A stretch of 5,482 nt of DNA from the NCBI GenBank assembly GCA_903891735.1, contig CAITFQ010000012.1, positions 1 through 5,482 on the forward strand, written 5' to 3'. A model generated the notes under the pieces. The model ran no database searches. It was not told the origin of the DNA and saw only the letters and a program-made list of their open reading frames with translations. Positions within the stretch are counted from its first letter, which is position 1, and each line of letters starts with the position of its first letter. The translations under genes and the position numbers were made by a program. This DNA is from Candidatus Uhrbacteria bacterium (GTDB lineage: Bacteria > Patescibacteriota > Patescibacteriia > UBA9934). This document shows, piece after piece, positions 1-4,995 of the stretch.

Positions 1-737
1 CAACTTATGCGCACGTGCCGTTGATTTTGAATCCTGACAAGACGAAACTCAGTAAGCGCAAGGGCGACGTTTCCGTGGAGAGTTATTTGGCCAAGGGTTA
101 TTTGCCAGAAGCGTTGATTAACTTTATTAGTACACTTGGTTTTAACCCGAAATCGGACCAAGAGATTTACAGCAGGGAAGAGCTGACGCAGTTATTTAAT
201 TTGAGCAAAGTGCATAGCGCTGGGGCGGTGATGAACATCGAAAAGTTGGATTGGATGAACCATCAGTATTTGATGCAGTTGAGCCAGGAAGAGTTGATTG
301 AGGCTGTACGACCTTTTACGACACTAGATTTGGGTAGCAGAACTTTACAAAAAGCGTTGATTGTTGAGCGCGAGCGAGTATCACGTTTGACAGAGTTCGC
401 TGATAAGCTGGGCGTCTACTTAGATATCGGCGAGTATGATGGCTCGATTTTAGCGTGGAAGAAGTCGACGGTAGAAGATGCGGTACAGCAGCTGAAATCG
501 ATTAACGAGTTTATTGCGAGCATTGATGAGGCTGCATTTAATGAAGTTGCACTTCTCGAGGCGGCGATAAAGGAGTATATTAGTAGCAACGGCTGGCAGA
601 ATGGTAATGTGTTGTGGCCGCTACGTGTAGCGCTGTCCGGTGCTGAGAAGTCAGCTAGTCCGTATGAGTTGTTGTGGGTGTTGGGACGCGAGGAAGCGTT
701 GACGCGATTGCAATTAGCTTTAACTAAGTTGGGTTAA
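1..737 (+). CDS. gltX: Glutamyl-tRNA synthetase, C-terminal half (5' end outside window)
   Basis: Class I aminoacyl-tRNA synthetase that charges tRNA-Glu with glutamate in the cytoplasm. The reading frame is open from the left edge (first whole codon at base 3, reading TYAHVPLILNPD), so the GTG at 15 is an internal valine and not a start. The KMSKS-type ATP-binding loop reads KLSKR at bases 45-59, followed by GDVSVESYLAKGYLPEALINFI, the standard transition from the catalytic core to the stem-contact domain. About 244 residues are present of the 460-500 usual for the family, so the HIGH motif and most of the Rossmann core are missing. The remainder is the helical anticodon-binding domain and ends with TAA. 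The hydrolase gene follows after 10 bases, implying co-transcription. The family call is very secure. Whether the enzyme also charges tRNA-Gln cannot be judged from this part. Confidence 0.96.
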   Translation, partial: TYAHVPLILNPDKTKLSKRKGDVSVESYLAKGYLPEALINFISTLGFNPKSDQEIYSREELTQLFNLSKVHSAGAVMNIEKLDWMNHQYLMQLSQEELIEAVRPFTTLDLGSRTLQKALIVERERVSRLTEFADKLGVYLDIGEYDGSILAWKKSTVEDAVQQLKSINEFIASIDEAAFNEVALLEAAIKEYISSNGWQNGNVLWPLRVALSGAEKSASPYELLWVLGREEALTRLQLALTKLG

Positions 738-747
738 TGAACGAGCC

Positions 748-1956
748 ATGGCCTCAAAGCGTGTAAAATCGCTACTAACGATACTACCATTATTGGTAGC
801 TGTGTTGTTGGTTGGTGGCTTGCAGGTAGCGCGGGCGGATGATGCGACTCAGGCGCTGCAGGATCAGATTGCCCAAAAGAAGGCGACAATCAGCGATGTA
901 AATAGTAAACTGGCAGCGTTACAGAAAAAAATTAAAGATGCTGGGTCGACAGCTGCGTCGCTTAATAATGATGTAGCCTTGATTGAAAATGAGACGGCGG
1001 TAGCACAGCTCGATATTACGTCGACGCAAACTGAGATTGAGCAGCAGAATTTGGAAATGCAGGTACTGGAAGGGGACATAGCTACCCACACGGCGGATAT
1101 TGCTAGACAGCACGCGATGTTGTCCGACATGTTATTTACTTTGAACAGCAAGGAGGATCACGGCATGGTGTCGACGTTTTTTGGGGCTGGGAATTTTCAC
1201 GAAGCGTTTGATGGCGTTGTGCAATTAGAAGATGTTAACCGTGGTTTAAAACAGACGGTTGACGAAACTGAGGCGGCGCAGGCTAGTTTGGAGTCAGACA
1301 GGGCGGACCATGAGTTGAAGCTGACATCGTTAAATGATTTGGCAACGGAGCTGGCGAGCAAGGTTGAGAAGCTGGGTCAACAACAGCAAGCCAAAGAAGT
1401 GTTGATGGCGCAAACTGAGGATAGCCAAGCAGGGTATACGACGTTGATGAGTGAACTGAGACAGGAACAGCAAAGTGTCGCGGCCCAGATTTCGGCGTTG
1501 CAGAGTTCGATTGAGGATAAATTGGCGAAGAATGATCAGGTGCCAGCAGGCTCGTCCGATATTACCTGGCCATTGCGGGGGATTATCACTACATTATTTC
1601 ACGACCCTACGTATCCGTTCAGGCATTTGTTTGAGCACTCCGGTTTAGATATTGCGACACCTGTTGGTACGTCGGTTGGTGCTGCGGCACCTGGTTACGT
1701 AGCTTGGACCAGAACCGGTAGCCAATACGGAAATTATATAATGATCATTCACACGAATGGTTTGGCGACGTTGTACGCTCACTTGATGCGGATGGATGTT
1801 AAAGCGGATCAGTACGTTAGTCGTGGCGAACAGATTGGTTTGAGTGGTGGAAAGCCTGGCATGCAAGGAGCTGGTATGAGTACTGGGCCGCACTTACACT
1901 TTGAGGTACGTAAGGATGGTATACCAGTTGATCCGCTAGGGTTTTTGCCACGCTAG
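748..1956 (+). CDS. Secreted coiled-coil M23 peptidoglycan endopeptidase (PcsB/CwlO/EnvC-like)
   Basis: A 402-residue exported murein hydrolase or hydrolase activator. Residues 1-30 form a signal peptide: KR-rich start, hydrophobic core LLTILPLLVAVLLVGG, likely cleavage after VARA30 before DD. Residues 31-260 are heptad-rich coiled coil (Q, K, E, A, L). It is interrupted near 126-165 by a segment (FTLNSK...STFFGAGNFHEAFDGVVQLEDV) resembling the hinge of CwlO/PcsB proteins. Residues 272-402 are the LytM/M23 domain. Predicted zinc ligands are H297 and D301 (HSGLD) and H384 (second His of HLH); H345 and H382 match the catalytic histidines, so activity is expected. In the family the coiled coil restrains the peptidase and is often controlled by FtsEX; no ftsEX lies here. 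The ATG at 748 is the only suitable in-frame start. It lies 10 bases after gltX with no clear Shine-Dalgarno. The paralogue identity is uncertain, hence no symbol. Confidence 0.93.
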   Translation: MASKRVKSLLTILPLLVAVLLVGGLQVARADDATQALQDQIAQKKATISDVNSKLAALQKKIKDAGSTAASLNNDVALIENETAVAQLDITSTQTEIEQQNLEMQVLEGDIATHTADIARQHAMLSDMLFTLNSKEDHGMVSTFFGAGNFHEAFDGVVQLEDVNRGLKQTVDETEAAQASLESDRADHELKLTSLNDLATELASKVEKLGQQQQAKEVLMAQTEDSQAGYTTLMSELRQEQQSVAAQISALQSSIEDKLAKNDQVPAGSSDITWPLRGIITTLFHDPTYPFRHLFEHSGLDIATPVGTSVGAAAPGYVAWTRTGSQYGNYIMIIHTNGLATLYAHLMRMDVKADQYVSRGEQIGLSGGKPGMQGAGMSTGPHLHFEVRKDGIPVDPLGFLPR

Positions 1957-2018
1957 GATGAGGCCTCGTTTTGAGTTTTATATTTAGAGGTACTCTGGGA
2001 CGTCTGTTTTAACACAGC
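1957..2018. other. Gene-free spacer after the M23 gene
   Basis: AT-rich spacer between the hydrolase stop codon and the repeat-like element. It contains the zero-loop palindrome GAGGCCTC (1960-1967) and a tiny AGAG-GTA-CTCT hairpin (1988-1998 region), neither followed by a proper U-tract. No open frame or convincing terminator is seen here. Confidence 0.6.
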
Positions 2019-2028
2019 TCATTTAAAT

Positions 2029-2045
2029 CGGTCGGTCATTTCGTC
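2029..2045 (+). repeat. Left terminal inverted repeat of the intergenic element
   Basis: CGGTCGGTCATTTCGTC. Its reverse complement aligns with 2232-2249 over GACGAAA-TGAC..ACCG with one gap and two mismatches. It contains a short internal direct repeat, CGGTCGGTC. Confidence 0.55.
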
Positions 2046-2124
2046 ATTGTGAGTGTCAGCGAAGCAATCTTGCTTAAGCAGATATCGTCAGCCCTAGACT
2101 CGGGTAGTCCCGCTCCTCGCTTAC

Positions 2125-2183
2125 CGAATAGTCTACCGCTTGGCTTCGTACAAAAATATCTCGCCTACGCTCTCGACTATTCG
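2125..2183. repeat. Internal 9-bp perfect inverted repeat
   Basis: CGAATAGTC at 2125-2133 is exactly reverse-complementary to GACTATTCG at 2175-2183, with a 41-base spacer. The arms could form a long-range hairpin in RNA or a cruciform in DNA. A separate short hairpin, CGGG-TAGT-CCCG, lies just upstream at 2101-2112, and TGCTTAAGCA at 2071-2080 is a perfect palindrome. Together they suggest the element is structured. Confidence 0.6.
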
Positions 2184-2231
2184 CCGCTCGTCTCGCCTCG
2201 CTGAAGCTCGGCGGGGGCTCGTGATTCGATC

Positions 2232-2249
2232 GACGAAAGTGACATACCG
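2232..2249 (+). repeat. Right terminal inverted repeat of the intergenic element
   Basis: GACGAAAGTGACATACCG, the imperfect inverted partner of 2029-2045. A related, more degenerate copy (TGACTACGGTCTC) follows at 2261-2273, which leaves the true right end ambiguous. Confidence 0.55.
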
Positions 2250-2280
2250 CTCATCTCTGCTGACTACGGTCTCTAAATGA

Positions 2281-2332
2281 TTGAGTGGGAAGTACTATTA
2301 CATTTAAAGGTATTTGTTTTAAAAGTAACTCT
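2281..2332. other. AT-rich spacer between element and terminator
   Basis: AT-rich and gene-free. CATTTAAA at 2301-2308 repeats 2020-2027 on the other side of the element, a possible but weak trace of insertion. Nothing else is recognised. Confidence 0.4.
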
Positions 2333-2370
2333 TGTGTCGTAGAAGATATACTGTGCGACACATTGTTTAT
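2333..2370 (+). terminator. Probable intrinsic terminator of the gltX-M23 transcript
   Basis: A 9-bp stem, TGTGTCGTA (2333-2341) with TGCGACACA (2354-2362), with one G-U pair, encloses a 12-base loop. The U-rich run TTGTTTATT follows on the plus strand only, so it points rightward. It lies about 375 bases after the M23 stop, beyond the repeat element; no better plus-strand terminator is seen nearer. The loop is long and the U-tract is interrupted, so confidence is moderate. The inverted repeat could alternatively be a protein-binding site. Confidence 0.55.
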
Positions 2371-2381
2371 TACATTATATT

Positions 2382-2424
2382 AACAAAATGAAAGAACCAG
2401 AGGGTTGCCTACCCCACTGGCTCT
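2382..2424 (-). terminator. Intrinsic terminator of the serS-alr-ftsQ-bcp operon
   Basis: Read on the minus strand, AGAGCCAG (2424-2417) pairs with CTGGTTCT (2400-2393) through one G-U pair. After a single bulged T, the inner stem GGGGT/ACCCT closes a five-base loop, AGGCA. The T-rich stretch TTCATTTTG follows. It begins about 42 bases after the bcp stop codon. The stem is strong and GC-rich, and the T-tract lies on this strand only. Confidence 0.75.
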
Positions 2425-2466
2425 CATCAATCCGGTTCGTCAATCAATTAACTGAGGCCGCTGTGA

Positions 2467-2952
2467 TTACTTTTTGAGTCCCTTTAGCGCGGCTAAAACT
2501 TCATCAACGTGTCCAGTTACTTTAACGTCAGTCCAGATACGTTGAATGATGCCGGCGGCGTCGATTAGCAAGGTGGTGCGGATAATACCCATGTACTCCT
2601 GCCCCATCATCTTTTTCTTTTGCCAGACGCCATACGCGTTTAACATGTCGTGCGACTCGTCACTGAGGACTGGGAAGTTTAAATCTTCTTTGGCAGCAAA
2701 CTTGGCGTGGCGTTTAACAGAGTCGGCAGATACACCGAGCACTACTGCCCCACTGTTTTTGACGCGGGCGAGGTTATCGCGGAAGTCACAGGCTTCGATG
2801 GTGCAGCCGGGGGTCATGTCTTTGGGATAAAAGTATAAGACGATGAGCTTCCCCTGATAGTCAGTGAGGCTATGCATCTTGCCTGCTTGATCTAGTAAAG
2901 AGAATTTTGGCGCGGCCTTATGGAGAAGAGTGTCTGTTTTCATAAAGTTCAT
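2467..2952 (-). CDS. bcp: Thioredoxin-dependent thiol peroxidase, atypical 2-Cys peroxiredoxin (Bcp/PrxQ)
   Basis: Cytoplasmic peroxiredoxin that reduces hydrogen peroxide and organic hydroperoxides using thioredoxin-type electron donors. The 161 residues cover the whole family length. The signature PKDMTPGCTIEACDFRD carries the peroxidatic Cys50 in TPGC and a resolving Cys55 five residues later, the arrangement of E. coli Bcp. The active-site arginine is R125 in IIRTTLLID. The fold starts with the usual APKFSLLDQAGK...LTDYQGK segment. The chosen ATG (2952) overlaps the ftsQ TGA as ATGA, favouring translational coupling. A second in-frame ATG three codons later (2943) gives a start closer to typical homologues and cannot be excluded. 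Neither has a visible Shine-Dalgarno. It is the last gene of the operon, and the terminator lies just downstream. Confidence 0.95.
   Translation of the reverse strand: MNFMKTDTLLHKAAPKFSLLDQAGKMHSLTDYQGKLIVLYFYPKDMTPGCTIEACDFRDNLARVKNSGAVVLGVSADSVKRHAKFAAKEDLNFPVLSDESHDMLNAYGVWQKKKMMGQEYMGIIRTTLLIDAAGIIQRIWTDVKVTGHVDEVLAALKGLKK
2949..2952 (-). other. ATGA stop/start overlap joining ftsQ and bcp
   Basis: The TGA ending ftsQ shares bases with the ATG of bcp. With no Shine-Dalgarno visible before bcp, re-initiation by terminating ribosomes is the likely mode of translation. The overlap also shows that TGA works as a stop here, arguing against the TGA-glycine code of Gracilibacteria and Absconditabacteria. 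Confidence 0.75.
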
Positions 2953-3833
2953 TTATTTTTAATATAGAGGTGATTGCCGAAGCGCAGATCGATGTAAGCT
3001 AGTGTCGTAAAAGATGGGCTTTGTTTTTGGTAGCTGTCAAACATACCGATGGCCTGCGTGACGTTTTGACTGACGTCGACCAGTAGAGTGACTTGTTTGG
3101 TGGTGACGGTGACCCAGGGCTGAGAGCGGTCGTCAAAGGTGTAATAGAGAGGCGTTAGTCCCCTGCTCCGTAGAGAATCGTCCAGGATCATTAAGTTGGT
3201 TAGGCGAGTAACGTCGAGAATGCTTTGCCCTAGTTCGACGGCGGCAGCTTGGGCGTCGACGATGATGGGCATGGTCGGCTGAATGCCAGCAGCAGCTGGT
3301 GGAGCGTCGGAACCAGTTTGACGGGCACTGACGTTAGCCATGACTTCAGGCGAGGCTTCACTAACTACGGCGCCGGATAAATCAAGCAGGTACATTTTTG
3401 AGCTGCTGAGCCAGGTTACTTGCGTGATGCGTTCGGTGGCGTCGATGACTAGAGTACGACCGTGACGGTGCAGATTGAGGCTGGCAAGGTTGTACTTAGC
3501 GTCGAGCTCTTTAGTTAGGCGTTGACTGTTCATGAGAAATAGCTGGCGGCCAGGAACGATAAGCCAACGATGATGATCAATGATGCCGTTGACCGTGGTG
3601 CTGACGTCGTCGGCTGAGAGTGTAGTCAGACCATTAACTGTGACTTGGTTATACTGTAAAAATGGTAAGTAGAAAAAAGCGGCGAGTAAACCGAGGCCGA
3701 GTGCGCAGCTGCCGGCGAGGACTAACCAAGGGTTGAGATGGCGTTCTTCGTGACTAAAAAATGGGTTACGCAAACGACGCCCAGCGTAAGAGCGGGCGTG
3801 TGCGACACGGGTAAAATTACGGTGAGTCAGCAT
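2949..3833 (-). CDS. ftsQ: Cell division protein FtsQ/DivIB (POTRA domain)
   Basis: Single-pass membrane protein of the divisome; in the family it bridges FtsB/FtsL and early division proteins at the septum. Layout of 294 residues: basic cytoplasmic tail (1-34, many Arg and His), one transmembrane helix (about 35-57, WLVLAGSCALGLGLLAAFFYL), then an extracytoplasmic POTRA domain (about 61-134) starting VTVNGLTTLSADDV. The beta domain begins at ATERITQVTWLSSSKMYLLDLSGAVV, the usual FtsQ ER...W...LLD..G pattern. An Ala/Pro-rich linker lies near 160-188. The C-terminus, AYIDLRFGNHLYIK, is the characteristic FtsQ/DivIB ending. The ATG start lies 11 bases after the alr stop without an evident Shine-Dalgarno. 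The gene ends in TGA, overlapping bcp. It is not next to ftsA, ftsZ or murB/murC, its common partners, at least in this window. Confidence 0.88.
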   Translation of the reverse strand: MLTHRNFTRVAHARSYAGRRLRNPFFSHEERHLNPWLVLAGSCALGLGLLAAFFYLPFLQYNQVTVNGLTTLSADDVSTTVNGIIDHHRWLIVPGRQLFLMNSQRLTKELDAKYNLASLNLHRHGRTLVIDATERITQVTWLSSSKMYLLDLSGAVVSEASPEVMANVSARQTGSDAPPAAAGIQPTMPIIVDAQAAAVELGQSILDVTRLTNLMILDDSLRSRGLTPLYYTFDDRSQPWVTVTTKQVTLLVDVSQNVTQAIGMFDSYQKQSPSFTTLAYIDLRFGNHLYIKNK

Positions 3834-3844
3834 AACCTGACTGG

Positions 3845-4993
3845 CTAGACCACGAGGCGTGGAATGAGTGGGTTGATGCGGGTGATAACTTCGTAGTTAA
3901 TTGTACCAATTTCTGCAGCGATTGTCTCGGCGGTGATAAGGCTCATGCCCTCGCGGCCGAGGAGTGTGGCGACGTCGCCGGCTTTAATTTGAGCGATTTC
4001 TGACACGTCGACCATGAGCATATTCATGCAGATGCGGCCGAGGATTGGACAGGCGCGACCGTGCAGGATGATTTTACCTTTGCTCGATAATCCCCTGTCA
4101 TAGCCGTCCCAATAGCCGACTGGTAGTACGGCTACGCGGATGGCGCGGTTGGTGATAAAGGTGCGGTCGTAACCGATGGCGCCACCGGCTGGGACATCCT
4201 TAACTTGGGCCACGCGGGTTTTCCAACTAAGAACGGGCTGGAGCTCGAAAGCCCGGCCACGTTGCACGGCTAAACGAAGCTCGGCGCTGGGCCAGAGACC
4301 GTACAGCGCGATACCGACACGCACCATGGTGCAGTGAACTTGCGGGGCGAAGATAGTCGCGGCGCTGTTGGCGCAATGGACGAAGGGCACGGTAAAATCG
4401 TACGTAGCGCAGAGCTCCAGGGCGGCTTGCAAGGCGGCTTGTTGGGCGTAAACGTAACGCTGCTCGGCGACGTCTTCGGCGGATGAGAGATGCGTTGACA
4501 GGCCAACGAGTTTGACGCTGCGTGAGTTGTTTTTGATAGTACGCAAAAGGTCGATGAGGACTCGTTCGACGACGCCTAGACGGTTTAAGCCGCTTTCGAT
4601 CTCAATGTTTATGAGGGCGACTTTTTGCAACTTAACAGCAGCGGCAATGATAGCGAGTAAGCCTTCTTCGTCGTAAATGTTAGCCACGCAGTCGTGGGCG
4701 ACGACGTCGGCGAAACGCTCCGCCGGAACCATGCCCATGATGAAGATGGCGGCCTCGGGTGCTACGGCGCGAACGGCTAGGGCTTCGTCAATACTGTCGA
4801 CGCCAAAATGGCTGACGTTTGATTCGACGAGCAAGCGGGTCATGAGGCTAATGTCGTGACCGTAGGCGAAACTCTTAACGAAAGCACACAACGAAACTTG
4901 AGGCTCGAGCAGACCTTGTAAGGCGGCGATGTTGGCGGCGACGGCGGTGCGCGAGATTTCGACCCAAGTGCGAGGGGCTGAGTTGGTACTCAC
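3845..4993 (-). CDS. alr: Alanine racemase (PLP-dependent)
   Basis: Interconverts L- and D-alanine in the cytoplasm to supply D-Ala for peptidoglycan. The 382 residues are full length. The N-terminal TIM-barrel carries PLP lysine K40 in FVKSFAYGHD. R138 lies in ESGLNRLG, SAEDVAEQR matches the region after the THLSS motif, and MVRVGIALYGLWP is the typical VR.GiaLYG segment. The C-terminal beta domain carries the partner base Y275 in GAIGYDRTF, then LPVGYWDGYDRG, GRICMNMLMVDV and INYEVITRINPLIPR. By motif alignment with the Geobacillus enzyme, the carbamylated Lys129 is E131 here, Asp313 is N324 and Tyr354 is P375. Both catalytic bases remain, so activity is likely, though specificity could differ. 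The start is GTG at 4993, two bases after the serS stop, with no clear Shine-Dalgarno. A related amino-acid racemase is the main alternative. Confidence 0.93.
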   Translation of the reverse strand: MSTNSAPRTWVEISRTAVAANIAALQGLLEPQVSLCAFVKSFAYGHDISLMTRLLVESNVSHFGVDSIDEALAVRAVAPEAAIFIMGMVPAERFADVVAHDCVANIYDEEGLLAIIAAAVKLQKVALINIEIESGLNRLGVVERVLIDLLRTIKNNSRSVKLVGLSTHLSSAEDVAEQRYVYAQQAALQAALELCATYDFTVPFVHCANSAATIFAPQVHCTMVRVGIALYGLWPSAELRLAVQRGRAFELQPVLSWKTRVAQVKDVPAGGAIGYDRTFITNRAIRVAVLPVGYWDGYDRGLSSKGKIILHGRACPILGRICMNMLMVDVSEIAQIKAGDVATLLGREGMSLITAETIAAEIGTINYEVITRINPLIPRLVV

Positions 4994-4995
4994 AA

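Larger units (their letters stand above)
2019..2280. repeat. Putative MITE/REP-like intergenic repeat element
   Basis: Non-coding element between convergent genes. The core (2029-2249) is bounded by imperfect terminal inverted repeats: CGGTCGGTCATTTCGTC (2029-2045) and GACGAAAGTGACATACCG (2232-2249), matching except for one gap and two mismatches. A wider pair, TCATTTA (2019-2025) and TAAATGA (2274-2280), may mark an outer boundary; the right end looks partly duplicated (2240-2257 against 2261-2274). Next to the left end, CGTCATTGTGAG and GCGAAGCAATC resemble the GTCATTGCGAG...GAAGCAATC dispersed repeats I recall from unrelated bacterial genomes. The interior is C/G-rich, with recurring CCGCT (2110, 2136, 2184) and CTCGC words unlike the AT-rich flanks. 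No substantial open frame is seen, so it would be non-autonomous. It could instead be a structured RNA or a decayed insertion. The exact ends are uncertain. Confidence 0.55.

Noticed and set aside
737..766. ATG overlapping the gltX stop (TAATG) that opens a 9-codon frame (MNEPWPQSV)
   Set aside because: It is out of frame with the M23 gene and very short; no evidence that it is a leader peptide.
864..1151. Minus-strand open frames of 95 and 64 residues opposite the M23 coiled coil, and one of 82 residues at 1645-1893
   Set aside because: They lie antisense within a well-supported gene, have no recognisable domain, and are rich in Cys, Ser and Phe as expected for shadows of a biased coding frame.
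1960..1967. Palindrome GAGGCCTC followed by GTTTTGAGTTTT, considered as an M23 terminator
   Set aside because: A perfect palindrome without a loop cannot form a stable hairpin of that length; only about three pairs would remain.
2019..2280. CRISPR array or tandem repeat array in the intergenic region
   Set aside because: The repeated words are short (5-9 bases), unevenly spaced and partly inverted; there is no regular repeat-spacer pattern.
2020..2308. CATTTAAA repeated at 2020-2027 and 2301-2308 as a target-site duplication
   Set aside because: The right copy does not abut either candidate inverted-repeat end (2249 or 2280), and an AT-rich 8-mer can recur by chance; kept only as a note.
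2434..2439. GGTTCG, resembling the T-arm of a tRNA, downstream of bcp
   Set aside because: No acceptor stem, anticodon arm or CCA context can be built around it on either strand.
2949..2951. Possible recoding of TGA (glycine in some CPR lineages) at the end of ftsQ
   Set aside because: FtsQ ends there at its characteristic C-terminus and bcp starts in the same bases, so TGA acts as a stop.
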